A stretch of DNA of 64,000 nt from Flavobacterium poyangense (GCF_011751075.1 NZ_JAALLN010000006.1:62001-126000), one strand, 5' to 3'. Numbered from the stretch's first letter, positions 42,873-52,289 are shown. A program made the numbers and translations. The notes: generated from the letters alone by a model not told the origin.

Positions 42873-44261
42873 ATGGAAAATATTAAGGCTTACGTTCAAC
42901 AACATAAAGATCGCTTTATCAATGAGTTGGTCGAATTATTGAAAATTCCGTCGGTAAGTGCCGACACTGCATACTCGCAAGATGTTATCGATACGGCCGA
43001 GGCTGTTAAGGAAAGTTTATCAAAAGCTGGCTGTGATTTAGTCGAAATTTGCGATACTCCGGGTTATCCAATTATTTATGGAGAGAAAATAATCGATCCA
43101 AATTTGCCTACAGTATTAGTATACGGGCATTATGATGTTCAACCACCGGATCCAATCGAATTATGGACGTCTCCTCCTTTTGAGCCTGTTATTAAAACTA
43201 CAGAAATTCACCCTGAAGGAGCGATTTTCGCTCGTGGAGCTTGTGACGATAAAGGTCAGATGTACATGCATGTAAAAGCACTTGAATATATGGTGCAGAC
43301 GAATACGTTGCCATGTAACGTAAAATTCATGATCGAAGGAGAAGAAGAAGTAGGGTCTAAAAGTTTAGGCTGGTTTGTAGAACGCAATCAGGAAAAATTA
43401 AAGAACGATGTGATCTTAATCTCGGATACAGGAATGATCTCTAATCAACAACCGTCAATTACGACAGGTTTACGTGGTTTGAGTTATGTTGAGGTTGAGG
43501 TGACTGGACCAAACCGTGATTTACACTCAGGATTGTATGGTGGAGCAGTGGCGAACCCGATCAATGTTTTGGCAAAAATGATTGCTTCGCTTCATGATGA
43601 GAACAATCATATTACGATTCCGGGATTTTATGATAAAGTAGAAGAATTGTCGCTTGAAGAAAGAGCCGAAATGGCAAAAGCGCCTTTTAATCTGGAAAAT
43701 TATAAAAAAGCATTAGACCTAAACGATGTTTATGGTGAAAAAGGGTATGTGACGAACGAACGCAATTCAATTCGTCCAACTTTAGATGTAAACGGAATTT
43801 GGGGTGGTTATCAAGGTGAAGGAGCAAAGACAGTTATTGCAAGCAAAGCTTTTGCAAAAATCTCAATGCGTTTAGTTCCAAATCAGGATTGGGAAGAAAT
43901 CACAGAACTTTTTGCAAAACATTTCACAAATATTGCTCCGGCTGGAGTTACTGTAAAAGTTTCACCACATCACGGTGGACAAGGTTATGTTACGCCAATA
44001 GATAGTATTGGTTATAAAGCAGCGAATATGGCGTACACAGAAACTTTTGGAGTGCCGGCAATTCCGGTTCGTTCCGGTGGAAGTATTCCAATTGTAGCTT
44101 TGTTCGAAAAAGAACTTAAAAGTAAAACTATCTTAATGGGATTCGGACTTGACAGTGATGCTATTCACTCGCCAAATGAGCATTTTGGAATCTTTAATTA
44201 TCTAAAAGGTATCGAAACTATTCCTTTGTTTTATAAGTATTTTGTAGAGCTTTCTAAATAG
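42873..44261 (+). CDS. M20 family dipeptidase
   Basis: 462 residues. Zinc-binding motifs of the M20/ArgE-DapE group are present: VLVYGHYDVQPPDPIELW (His and Asp), GACDDKGQMYMHVKA (bridging Asp), MIEGEEEVGSKSL (Glu pair), and HSPNEHFG near the C-terminus. No signal peptide, so it hydrolyses dipeptides or related amides in the cytoplasm. A TATTTTTG -7 box lies at 42843-42850, 22 bp before the start. First native gene right of the element. Confidence 0.9.
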   Translation: MENIKAYVQQHKDRFINELVELLKIPSVSADTAYSQDVIDTAEAVKESLSKAGCDLVEICDTPGYPIIYGEKIIDPNLPTVLVYGHYDVQPPDPIELWTSPPFEPVIKTTEIHPEGAIFARGACDDKGQMYMHVKALEYMVQTNTLPCNVKFMIEGEEEVGSKSLGWFVERNQEKLKNDVILISDTGMISNQQPSITTGLRGLSYVEVEVTGPNRDLHSGLYGGAVANPINVLAKMIASLHDENNHITIPGFYDKVEELSLEERAEMAKAPFNLENYKKALDLNDVYGEKGYVTNERNSIRPTLDVNGIWGGYQGEGAKTVIASKAFAKISMRLVPNQDWEEITELFAKHFTNIAPAGVTVKVSPHHGGQGYVTPIDSIGYKAANMAYTETFGVPAIPVRSGGSIPIVALFEKELKSKTILMGFGLDSDAIHSPNEHFGIFNYLKGIETIPLFYKYFVELSK

Positions 44262-44316
44262 AGTTTAACCGCAAGGAACACAAAGTTTTCGCAAAGTGCG
44301 CAAAGTTTAAATAACT

Positions 44317-44351
44317 AAATCCGTTTACTTCTTAGTAAGCGGATTTTTTTT
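44317..44351 (+). terminator. intrinsic terminator of the dipeptidase gene
   Basis: AAATCCGTTTACT / AGTAAGCGGATTT with a T run, about 55 bp past the stop. Confidence 0.75.
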
Positions 44352-44375
44352 GCCTTCTTATTTCAGTTCCAGTCT

Positions 44376-44490
44376 CAGTCTCAGAATTTGCCCTTCGGCT
44401 TCGCTAAGGGTGACATCAGGTATCTATTTGTGCTTCCTCTGGGTTTTGGAATTTGCCCTTCGGCTTCGCTCAGGGTGACATCGAGTATTG
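44376..44490. repeat. two copies of a TTTGCCCTTCGGCTTCGCT repeat
   Basis: CCCTTCGGCTTCGCTAAGGG at 44391-44410 and CCCTTCGGCTTCGCTCAGGG at 44456-44475, each inside a near-identical 35-bp unit ending GGTGACATC. Related CTTCGACTTCGCTCAG words occur at 20.1, 51.06 and 60.2 kb. The 417-bp gap contains no gene. Confidence 0.7.
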
Positions 44491-44618
44491 ATTTGTGCTT
44501 TCTTCGAGTTTTGGAATTTCATTCTTCATTCCTTACTTCCGTTAGGTACTTTAAGGTGTTTTTGCAAGTCTTAGTATCTCAGTACCTTATCATCTCACTA
44601 ACTTTTTTGAAAAACCTC

Positions 44619-44672
44619 TTGCGCAATTAAAAATTATTTCTACATTTGTAGAATGACATCTATAAATGTAGA
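44619..44672 (+). promoter_or_regulatory. promoter with double BlaI-type operator
   Basis: TTG (44619-44621), 19-bp spacer, TACATTTG (44641-44648) is a consensus promoter. TCTACATTTGTAGA (44639-44652, perfect palindrome containing TACA-N2-TGTA) covers the -7 box; TCTATAAATGTAGA (44659-44672) follows at the start site, centres 20 bp apart. BlaI/MecI repressors bind TACA-N2-TGTA; a blaI-like gene lies downstream, so autoregulation is likely. Confidence 0.7.
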
Positions 44673-44678
44673 AATAAA

Positions 44679-45101
44679 ATGGCTAAGAAAATATTTTTTA
44701 TATTATTTCTGTTTACATTTTTTGGATGTAAAACACTGCCTATTAATCAGAAGATTGATAAAAAGAAAGAAGGTAAATGGGTTGATGTTTATGTTCAGGA
44801 TAGTATCGAGTATAGATCAACAGAATATTACAGACACGACGTTCCTGTAAAGAAATGGAAGACCTATATTGGTGGAAAAATTTACAAAACCGAGAAATAT
44901 AAAAACGGAATCTGTATTGTGAAAAATTATTATGAAAATGGAAAACTGGAGTCTAAAGGAAATACAAAACTGGAAGTAACTGCCCTGCAATCGCATTGGT
45001 TTTATTTTGGAGATTGGAAATTCTATTCAGACAAAGGAAAGCTTAAGGGGATTAAGAAATATGAAAAAGGAGAATTGCTATCGGAAGAAAAGTTTAATTA
45101 A
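44679..45101 (+). CDS. small lipoprotein with MORN-like repeats
   Basis: 140 residues. N-terminus AKKIFFILFLFTFFGC gives a lipobox with Cys17. The rest has short Y..G...K units (KYKNGICIVKNYYENGKLES, KYEKGELLSEEKF) that resemble MORN or toxin_YwqK-type antitoxin repeats. It is preceded by the BlaI-type operator and followed by the BlaI and BlaR-like genes, so it may be the regulated target. The inverted repeat at 45094 overlaps its stop. Confidence 0.65.
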   Translation: MAKKIFFILFLFTFFGCKTLPINQKIDKKKEGKWVDVYVQDSIEYRSTEYYRHDVPVKKWKTYIGGKIYKTEKYKNGICIVKNYYENGKLESKGNTKLEVTALQSHWFYFGDWKFYSDKGKLKGIKKYEKGELLSEEKFN

Positions 45102-45274
45102 TTCAAGTTGCCGGTTGTGAAATGTAAAATGTAAAATGTGAATTGCTACTGTATTTCAGTGATCCGAAGCAGCTATATGTTCATAAAAAGTAAGATCGTA
45201 ATCAATCAAACAAAACGTATTACTTTTTGTATTTCACATTTTACATCTCACATTTTACAACTTGAATTAATTAA
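45094..45274. repeat. 181-bp inverted-repeat element (TTAATTAATTCAAGTTG ends)
   Basis: TTAATTAATTCAAGTTG (45094-45110) is the exact inverse of 45258-45274. Interior TTTCACATTTTACATCTCAC and AAACAAAACGTATTAC resemble the element at 20,137-20,300. It lies inside the operon, over the lipoprotein stop codon. Confidence 0.75.
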
Positions 45275-45317
45275 CGGATTGCAGAAAAATAAAAAATTAA
45301 AAAACCTTAAAATAATT

Positions 45318-45689
45318 ATGCAACTATCAAATTCAGAAGAACAGTTAATGGAACATCTTTGGAAGCTTGAAAAAGCATTCATGAAAGATCTGCTCGAGGC
45401 TTATCCCGAGCCAAAACCGGCCACAACAACGGTGGCGACTTTGTTGAAGCGGATGATTGACAAAAAATTCATCGCTTATAAGGAGTTCGGAAATTCAAGA
45501 GAATATTATCCGTTGGTAAAGAAAACAGCTTATTTCTCGAAGCATGTCAATGGCTTGATTAGCAATTTCTTTAATAACTCGGCTTCGCAATTTGCTTCGT
45601 TTTTTACGACTGAAACCGATTTGTCGACTTCGGAATTAGAGGAGTTGAAAAAAATTATCGATAGTCAAATTCAAAAAAAGAAAAAATGA
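45318..45689 (+). CDS. BlaI/MecI family transcriptional repressor
   Basis: 123 residues from ATG 45318; a longer frame from 45138 begins inside the repeat element and is not used. Winged HTH with SNSEEQLMEHLWKLEKAFMKDLLEAY, then PATTTVATLLKRMIDKKFI, and a dimerisation part at the C-terminus. BlaI proteins repress from TACA-N2-TGTA operators and are inactivated by proteolysis triggered by the BlaR1-type partner. Its last four bases overlap the M56 gene start. Confidence 0.9.
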   Translation: MQLSNSEEQLMEHLWKLEKAFMKDLLEAYPEPKPATTTVATLLKRMIDKKFIAYKEFGNSREYYPLVKKTAYFSKHVNGLISNFFNNSASQFASFFTTETDLSTSELEELKKIIDSQIQKKKK

Positions 45690-47110
45690 CAGACTTTCTT
45701 GTAAAATCAACGATTGCGTTAGGGGTGCTTTTGGTAGCCTACTATTTGCTTTTGGAAAAAGAAAAATTTCACCAGTTTAATAGGTTTTTCTTGTTGGGAA
45801 GTCTTTTGATTTCTTTTATTATTCCGTTTGTAACTATCGAAGTAATAGAAGAGGTTTCTAATGTTGCGGCTAGTAATAGGGTGGTTCCGGGGCAAATTAC
45901 GACGCAAATAATAGAAGAGAAAATGTCTGTTTATGAAATTGCAGGCTGGATTTTATATGGGATGGTTACGGCAGTTTTGTTTTTTAGATTTATAAAAAAT
46001 GTGTCTAAACTAATCAAAATGACAAAAGCGGTTCCGGTGATAAAGTACCAGAATGCCCAACTGATTTTGTTGAAAGAAAAAACACTACCCTATACTTTTT
46101 TGAATGCCATCTTTATAAATGAAGAAGATTATCAAAACAAAAAAATAGAAAGCGAATTGTTTACCCACGAGTTGATACACGTCAATCAAAAGCATTCTTT
46201 AGATGTTTTATTAGTTGAAATCATAAAAATGGTCTTTTGGTTCAATCCGATTTTTATTTTTTATAAAAAAGCAATACAGCTAAATCACGAATTTCTTGCT
46301 GATACTAAAGTTGTTAAATCACATAACAATGTCTCGTTCTACCAGAATCTATTATTATCTAAAGCGAGTCAAAGACCGATATATTACCTGGCCAGTAATT
46401 TGAACTATTCTGTAACTAAAAAAAGATTAATTATGATGACAACCACGACATCTGTTTCAAGAGGATTGTTTAAAAGGACAATTCTTGTGCCTTTATTAAC
46501 CGGACTTGTGTATTCTTTGTGTACGAAAACTGTTGCACAGGAAAAAAAGCCAGCAGTAACTTTAAGTAAAGAGAGTGCTAAAAAGTCAAGTCCTGCCAAT
46601 AAAACAACTGGGATAACAGCGGGAAAACAAAAAGAATTTACTTCGGGAGAAAAGGAGGTGGTTTCGAATAAGCTTGATGAGGCAATATCGCTGCAGGCTT
46701 ATGAGGAATTGAGAAAAAAGAGCAAAAAGGATGGGGGGAAATCCGGAGGGGATGATTTGCATGATTCAAAGAATCAGACTGAAGGGACAGTTTATAAAAC
46801 AGCCGATTTAACAGAAAATCCTGTCTATCCTGAAGGGATAGAAAAGTTTTACCTATTTGTTGGTCAGAATTATAAAATGCCGACAACGCCGCCAGATGTA
46901 AAGCTAAAAGGGAAGGTGTATGTAACTTTCGTAGTGGAAAAAGACGGTGCTTTGTCCGATTTTAAATTACTAAGAGATATTGGGTACGGAACCGGAGAGG
47001 AAGTAATAAGAGTGCTTAAATTATGTCCAAAATGGATTCCCGGGAAAGTTAATGGGGAGCCAGTAGCTACTATGTACAGCTTGCCTGTTACTATCCAATC
47101 TGATAAATAG
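45686..47110 (+). CDS. BlaR1-like M56 metallopeptidase with TonB-like C-terminus
   Basis: 474 residues. Several TM helices in the first 290 residues; zinc site THELIHVNQKHSLD (HExxH). After a disordered linker (about 300-370, with KKDGGKSGG), the C-terminal domain (about 385-474) reads VKLKGKVYVTFVVEKDGALSDFKLLRDIG and KWIPGKVNGEPV, the TonB C-terminal fold. The penicillin-sensing domain of BlaR1 is replaced by a TonB-like one, a common Bacteroidota form. It would cleave the repressor. ATGA overlap with blaI-like gene. Confidence 0.88.
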   Translation: MTDFLVKSTIALGVLLVAYYLLLEKEKFHQFNRFFLLGSLLISFIIPFVTIEVIEEVSNVAASNRVVPGQITTQIIEEKMSVYEIAGWILYGMVTAVLFFRFIKNVSKLIKMTKAVPVIKYQNAQLILLKEKTLPYTFLNAIFINEEDYQNKKIESELFTHELIHVNQKHSLDVLLVEIIKMVFWFNPIFIFYKKAIQLNHEFLADTKVVKSHNNVSFYQNLLLSKASQRPIYYLASNLNYSVTKKRLIMMTTTTSVSRGLFKRTILVPLLTGLVYSLCTKTVAQEKKPAVTLSKESAKKSSPANKTTGITAGKQKEFTSGEKEVVSNKLDEAISLQAYEELRKKSKKDGGKSGGDDLHDSKNQTEGTVYKTADLTENPVYPEGIEKFYLFVGQNYKMPTTPPDVKLKGKVYVTFVVEKDGALSDFKLLRDIGYGTGEEVIRVLKLCPKWIPGKVNGEPVATMYSLPVTIQSDK

Positions 47111-47120
47111 GAATAAAAAA

Positions 47121-47148
47121 ATCCGCTTCTTGAAAAACAGAAGCGGAT
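47121..47148 (-). terminator. terminator between convergent genes
   Basis: ATCCGCTTCT / AGAAGCGGAT stem, with a T run on the minus strand. Confidence 0.65.
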
Positions 47149-47193
47149 AAAATTAAAAACTAAAAAAAAATCTCAAAAAAAATAAACCTGAAC

Positions 47194-48558
47194 CTAAAAT
47201 AGATCCGGATTGTATCCAAAGTAAGGCATGGTTTGTTCGTTAAAAATAACGCCATACTCTTCTAATTCTTTCAAAATAGGTAAATACACTTCTTTGTTTA
47301 TAGGAAGTTGTACACCAGGGGTTGTGATTTTGCCATTCAAAATCAACAGGGTGGCCATGGCAACCGGCAGACCAACTGTTTTTGCCATTGCCGTATAAGT
47401 CTGATCGTCTCCGATGCAAACCATTTTAGAGTCGATTTGTTTTTTCTCTCCGTTTAATTCGTAACCGAATTTGTGATACATGACAATCATGTCCTTGTCG
47501 TCGGGCTCTAAAGACCAACTGTCAGAAAGTATTTTTTCTAGTATCTGAGCCGGAGTAGCATTGGGAAGATTGATTTTTTTGTTCGGATTGAACAAATCTA
47601 ATTCCAAAAGTTTGTCCCACATGATATCGTCCTGATCAATCTTTAAAATCAATCGTGTTTTAATTTCTACAGAATCGGTTGGGTGATACGGTAGAAAAGA
47701 ATTCACAAACTGGCGATAGCTCATGTTTTCGGAATCTTCCATGATGTAGCTGTCATCGGTCATCCCGAGTTGTACAAACATATTCCAGGCTTTCGAAAAT
47801 CCAACTCTTCTGATGGTTCCACGATATAAAGTCAGGATATCGTCTAAGCCGTATATAGAGCGGTATTTTAAAGAATCGCGGTTGGAGTAGGCTTCGAACT
47901 TGCCGTAATCTTCTACTTCAAGAAATTCGGTTCTTCTAAATAAATTGCAATACGGGATGTATTTGTAAGTGCCTTCCTGAATAAATTTTGCAGCACCACC
48001 CTGACCTGCTAAAACGACATTTCTTGGAGCCCAGGTAAATTTGTAATTCCATAAATTATTGTCTGATTCAGGAGCTACTAATCCGCCGCAAAAAGATTCA
48101 AAAAGCAACATATTTCCACCTTTTGCCCTGATTTCATCAATGACTTTCATGGCGCTCATATGATCTATTCCCGGGTCAAGGCCAATTTCGTTCATGAAGA
48201 TCAGATTGTTCTTTTTAGCTTCTTCGTCTAAAGCTTGCATCGCATCACTGATATAGGAAGCCGTTACAAGATGTTTTTTAAATTGAAGACAGTCTTTCGC
48301 AATCTCAATATGTAAATGGGCGGGCAACATCGAAATTACAATGGATGCTTTTTCTATTGCCGCTTTTCTTTCTGCGGTATTAAATATGTCTAAAGCCATT
48401 GGAGTGGCGTTCGGGTGTTTCTGTGTCTTTTTTTCGGCCAAGGCCAAAGACAGATCGGCTACTATAAGATGTAACTTTTCACTTTCAGATTTTGCTAGTA
48501 AATAACGTATCAGGGAAGAGGCAGATCGACCGGCTCCAATAATTAAAATGCTTCTCAT
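47194..48558 (-). CDS. saccharopine dehydrogenase family protein
   Basis: 454 residues. N-terminal Rossmann NAD(P) motif ILIIGAGRSASSLIRYL, then DLS, VISMLPAHLH, IGLDPGIDHMSAMKVID and FESFCGGLVAPESDNN as in LYS9/saccharopine reductase-type enzymes. In Bacteroidota such proteins serve lysine degradation or carboxyspermidine/polyamine synthesis; the substrate is not certain from sequence. The gene stands alone with a consensus promoter. Confidence 0.85.
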   Translation of the reverse strand: MRSILIIGAGRSASSLIRYLLAKSESEKLHLIVADLSLALAEKKTQKHPNATPMALDIFNTAERKAAIEKASIVISMLPAHLHIEIAKDCLQFKKHLVTASYISDAMQALDEEAKKNNLIFMNEIGLDPGIDHMSAMKVIDEIRAKGGNMLLFESFCGGLVAPESDNNLWNYKFTWAPRNVVLAGQGGAAKFIQEGTYKYIPYCNLFRRTEFLEVEDYGKFEAYSNRDSLKYRSIYGLDDILTLYRGTIRRVGFSKAWNMFVQLGMTDDSYIMEDSENMSYRQFVNSFLPYHPTDSVEIKTRLILKIDQDDIMWDKLLELDLFNPNKKINLPNATPAQILEKILSDSWSLEPDDKDMIVMYHKFGYELNGEKKQIDSKMVCIGDDQTYTAMAKTVGLPVAMATLLILNGKITTPGVQLPINKEVYLPILKELEEYGVIFNEQTMPYFGYNPDLF

Positions 48559-48575
48559 AATTTATATTTATAACA

Positions 48576-48606
48576 CAAATATATTAAAATGTTATAAATA
48601 TAACAA
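48576..48606 (-). promoter_or_regulatory. vegetative promoter for the saccharopine dehydrogenase-like gene
   Basis: Minus strand TTG (48606-48604), 20-bp spacer, TATATTTG (48583-48576), 18 bp before the ATG. Confidence 0.75.
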
Positions 48607-48750
48607 TGTAGTGCGCTAAAAAAAATCATTTATTTTTAATTTTAAGAGTAAAGCAGCTGAATTCCTTTTATTGAAAAAGATTTTTAAAAAGTGAAAAGCT
48701 TTTCAGATTGTTTGCAGTATTTTTGTTAGTGTATTAAAAACATAGAAAAA

Positions 48751-49137
48751 ATGAAAAGAAAAATTGTTTTGACAGGTGCTTTTTTAGGGATGGTGGCTAT
48801 TATCTTAGGAGCTTTCGGAGCTCATCTCTTAAAAAAATGGTTATCGGTTGAACAATTAAATACGTTTGAAGTTGGAGTTCGTTATCAAATGTATCATGCT
48901 TTTTTTCTGTTTTTTCTTTCTACCAGAAAAGAGATTGCTGAGAAAACTTTAAAAACAATCTACAGCCTTGCTGTTGCTGGTGTTCTGCTGTTTAGTGGGT
49001 CTATCTATTTATTAGTTACAAAAGACTACACTATTTTTGATTCGAAAATTATTGTATTCGCAACACCTGTGGGCGGATTTCTATTAATTCTAGCCTGGTT
49101 GGTGTTATTTGTTACTATTTTGAAGAAAAAATCATAA
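48751..49137 (+). CDS. DUF423 (YgdD/TMEM256-like) membrane protein
   Basis: 128 residues with about four TM helices. The opening LTGAFLGMVAIILGAFGAHLLKKWLSVEQLNTFEVGVRYQMYHA fits DUF423 proteins, small inner-membrane proteins without a known function. A TATTTTTG -7 box lies at 48718-48725. Alone on the plus strand. Confidence 0.85.
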   Translation: MKRKIVLTGAFLGMVAIILGAFGAHLLKKWLSVEQLNTFEVGVRYQMYHAFFLFFLSTRKEIAEKTLKTIYSLAVAGVLLFSGSIYLLVTKDYTIFDSKIIVFATPVGGFLLILAWLVLFVTILKKKS

Positions 49138-49346
49138 AATTCAGAATAAAAAATTCTATCTAAAAATTAATTTTTAATTTTGTCTCATAAATAACATATG
49201 ATATTGCTTATGTGAATTTTTATTGGATTTTATCGGTATTGGTAAAAAATTTAACAATTCGTATTTCAAGAGTATAACAGCTTAAGAATCAAAGTAAAAA
49301 TTATGTTTGTTCACTAAAAAAAGAAACATACACAACAACAAAATTT

Positions 49347-50951
49347 ATGGACGCTAACACACTTTACACGCAATCGATTTCGTTAAAGGAACTAGGAATT
49401 GAAAATGCAAAAGTTCGCTATCAATTATCAGCTGATGAATTGCATGCGATTACTTTGCAGTCAGGCCAAGGTGTTGAGAACTCTACTGGAGCATTGGCAA
49501 TTAATACAGGTGAGTTCACAGGACGATCTCCTCAGGATCGTTATATCGTAAAGGACAGTATTACTGAAGACCAGGTATGGTGGGGAAAAGTAAATATTCC
49601 GTTTTCTTCTGAAGCTTTTGAAAAATTATATAATAAAGTAGCACAGTTTTTATCTAACAAAGAAGTTTTTGTTAGAGACTCTTATGTTTGTTCTGATGCA
49701 AATTATAGATTAAATGTTCGTGTAGTAACAGAAACGGCATGGTCTAACTTGTTTTGTTACAACATGTTTTTAAGACCGGAAGAATCAGAATTAGCTAATT
49801 TTAGCCCGGAATGGACTGTAGTTTGTGCACCAAGTTTTATGGCAGATCCTGCTGTAGACGGAACACGTCAGTCTAATTTTGCTATCTTGGATTTTACTAA
49901 AAAAATTGCACTTATTGGAGGAACTGGATATACAGGTGAAATGAAAAAGGGAATTTTCTCAGCTTTAAATTTCATTTTACCGGTTTTCAAAAATACATTA
50001 CCAATGCACTGCAGCGCCAATGTTGGTGAAGCAGGAGATACAGCAATTTTCTTCGGATTGTCAGGAACTGGAAAAACAACTTTATCAGCAGATCCACAGC
50101 GTAAGTTAATTGGAGATGATGAGCACGGATGGACAAGCGAAAACTCTGTTTTTAACTTTGAAGGAGGTTGTTATGCTAAAGTTATTAATTTAACAGAAGA
50201 AAACGAACCGGACATTTTCAGAGCAATTAAAAAAGGAGCGCTTTTAGAAAATGTAGTTTTCAAAGCCGGAACTAACGAAGTTGATTTTGATGATGTTTCA
50301 ATCACTCAAAATACTCGTGTAAGTTACCCAATAACACATATTGATAATATTCAACCGGGATCTATAGGACATAATCCTAAAAATATATTCTTTTTGACGG
50401 CGGATTCTTTCGGAATTTTGCCTCCAATCTCAAAATTGACTCCAGGTCAGGCTGCTTACCACTTTATTTCAGGATATACTGCAAAAGTTGCCGGAACTGA
50501 AGCAGGAGTTACAGAGCCACAACCTAATTTCTCAGCTTGTTTCGGAGCGCCATTTATGCCGTTACACCCAACACGTTATGCAGAAATGTTAACTAAAAAA
50601 ATGAAAGATGCAGACGTAAAAGTTTGGTTGATCAATACAGGTTGGACAGGTGGAGCATACGGAACAGGAAGCCGTATGAAATTAAAATACACCCGTGCAA
50701 TGATTACCGCTGCATTAAATGGTGAATTAGACAATGTTGAATTTGAAAATCATAAGATATTTGGAATTGCAAAACCGCAAACTTGTCCAAATGTTCCAAA
50801 CGAAATCCTTAACCCTAGAAATACTTGGGAAGATAAAGATTTATACGATAAAAAAGCAATTGAATTAGCTCAGAAATTCAAAGCTAATTTTGCCAAATTT
50901 GAAGAGTTTGCCAATGCCGAAATTTTGGCTGGTGCACCGATTACAGAATAA
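49347..50951 (+). CDS. pckA: phosphoenolpyruvate carboxykinase (ATP)
   Basis: 534 residues, the normal size. ATP-type motifs: FTGRSPQDRYIVKD, FFGLSGTGKTTLSADP (P-loop), LIGDDEHGW (metal-binding), FNFEGGCYAK, and NTGWTGGAYGTGSRMKL. It converts oxaloacetate to phosphoenolpyruvate with ATP, the first committed step of gluconeogenesis. A strong terminator follows. A TAATTTTG box at 49175-49182 would give a 5' leader of about 160 nt. Confidence 0.97.
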   Translation: MDANTLYTQSISLKELGIENAKVRYQLSADELHAITLQSGQGVENSTGALAINTGEFTGRSPQDRYIVKDSITEDQVWWGKVNIPFSSEAFEKLYNKVAQFLSNKEVFVRDSYVCSDANYRLNVRVVTETAWSNLFCYNMFLRPEESELANFSPEWTVVCAPSFMADPAVDGTRQSNFAILDFTKKIALIGGTGYTGEMKKGIFSALNFILPVFKNTLPMHCSANVGEAGDTAIFFGLSGTGKTTLSADPQRKLIGDDEHGWTSENSVFNFEGGCYAKVINLTEENEPDIFRAIKKGALLENVVFKAGTNEVDFDDVSITQNTRVSYPITHIDNIQPGSIGHNPKNIFFLTADSFGILPPISKLTPGQAAYHFISGYTAKVAGTEAGVTEPQPNFSACFGAPFMPLHPTRYAEMLTKKMKDADVKVWLINTGWTGGAYGTGSRMKLKYTRAMITAALNGELDNVEFENHKIFGIAKPQTCPNVPNEILNPRNTWEDKDLYDKKAIELAQKFKANFAKFEEFANAEILAGAPITE

Positions 50952-50974
50952 GGAAAATTACTAATTCAAATTTT

Positions 50975-51006
50975 AAAAAGCTGTTCGTTAAGAACAGCTT
51001 TTTTTG
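50975..51006 (+). terminator. intrinsic terminator of pckA
   Basis: AAAAGCTGTTC-GTTAA-GAACAGCTTTT plus T run. Confidence 0.85.
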
Positions 51007-51048
51007 TTTTTGGTGATTTCGGTTTACGTTAACCTTAGTGCTGTCAGG

Positions 51049-51098
51049 CTGAGCGAAGTCGAAGTCCTCTCCGTAAAGCCCTTCGACTTCGCTCAGGG
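51049..51098. repeat. inverted CTGAGCGAAGTCGAAG / CTTCGACTTCGCTCAG pair
   Basis: CTGAGCGAAGTCGAAG at 51049 faces CCCTTCGACTTCGCTCAGGG at 51079. The same word occurs near 20.1 and 60.2 kb. It lies between convergent pckA and phytase genes and may also terminate. Confidence 0.65.
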
Positions 51099-51158
51099 AG
51101 ACAAATAGGACTGAATACGGTTTACAGCGACTAAAAACTGAAGACCGCGACTAAAAAA

Positions 51159-52214
51159 CTATTTCCCCTTATCAATACGCTGTTGCATTAAATCCCAGGT
51201 GTAGTAATGAAAAGTCATTCCGTTGCTCATGGCTACTAAAAGGCCATTTTTAAATTTTCCTCCTAAGTTTATACTGGTGGCATCCGCTCCGTCGCATTCA
51301 ATTGTCGAGGTTGGAATTTCTGCCAATAAAGGATATTTGTTTGGATTTCCATTAGCGCCTTCTCTTGGGTAAACCATAAAGGTATTGGCTTGTTGGTTGG
51401 ATACTAAGATGTAACCTGTGGTAGCTGTTTTTTTATAAATTGCGATTCCTTCGTTATCTGCTTTGAATCCTGTTTTCCCAAAGAGAGCCAGTTCTTTATT
51501 GTCATTTAAAGCAGGGTCAGCCTTGTACTTTCTGATTCCGAATTGCTCATCACAATACAAAATAGTTCCTAATTCGTTATCAATGGCTATAGCTTCGATT
51601 TCTTTTTTGCCACTATAAGCACCAAACTTTCTAACGACTTTGGCAATTGCTGTCTTTCCGGTTGATGAAAGTTCATATTGCCATAAATAACTTCCTGATG
51701 GTCCTGATTTTCTCCCTACGATTGCAAAGATCTTTTTGTCGCCAGGGCGCGTGTACAAAGCGACTCCCATTGGATCTCGTAACGATTCACCTTCAAAAAC
51801 AGGGATTCCGCCATTGTCAATTGGTTCTAAATCAGGCAGACTGAAAATTCTGATTTTATTGCTTTCTCGTTCTGTAGTAACGGCTATATCTGTTTTTTTA
51901 CCGTTAATCAATAAGCCGTAAGCGATGTCCACATTGTTTGGACGTTTTAAAGGAATTGATTTTTTTAGAATTTTTCCATTCAGATCAAAAGCATACAAGG
52001 CACCATCTGTGTCTTTGTCTGTTCCTACAATAATACTTTTTGTAGCATCAGTTGGATGAATCCAGATCGAAGGATCATCTGTGTCATGAGGCAGCGCTTT
52101 TGTAACGATAGTTGGCTTTACCGCATTTTTGGCTACAGGAGCTAATTTGTCTTCTTTGCAAGCGATGCATAAAAAGGTAAAAAGTAAAAAGGTCAGTGCT
52201 GATATATTTTTCAT
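51159..52214 (-). CDS. beta-propeller phytase, lipoprotein
   Basis: 351 residues. N-terminus FLLFTFLCIACKEDK has a lipobox with Cys19. The body follows 3-phytase propellers: DTDDPSIWIHPTDATKSIIVGTDKDTDGALYAFDL, RPNNVDIAYG, EIEAIAIDNELGTILYCDEQFGIRKYK, and DNEGIAIYK. These Asp/Glu-rich loops bind the calcium ions. It would release phosphate from phytate at the cell surface. It lies 75 bp downstream of the TonB-dependent receptor gene on the same strand. Confidence 0.9.
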   Translation of the reverse strand: MKNISALTFLLFTFLCIACKEDKLAPVAKNAVKPTIVTKALPHDTDDPSIWIHPTDATKSIIVGTDKDTDGALYAFDLNGKILKKSIPLKRPNNVDIAYGLLINGKKTDIAVTTERESNKIRIFSLPDLEPIDNGGIPVFEGESLRDPMGVALYTRPGDKKIFAIVGRKSGPSGSYLWQYELSSTGKTAIAKVVRKFGAYSGKKEIEAIAIDNELGTILYCDEQFGIRKYKADPALNDNKELALFGKTGFKADNEGIAIYKKTATTGYILVSNQQANTFMVYPREGANGNPNKYPLLAEIPTSTIECDGADATSINLGGKFKNGLLVAMSNGMTFHYYTWDLMQQRIDKGK

Positions 52215-52289
52215 TTTGTTTGGTTTTTTTAATGCAATTAGACAGAGCGATTAAACCCTGTCTAATTTAAGAATTATATAAATGGATTA

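Noticed and set aside
44388..44630. 80-codon frame in the dipeptidase downstream region
   Set aside because: Made mostly of two copies of a CCCTTCGGCTTCGCT repeat.
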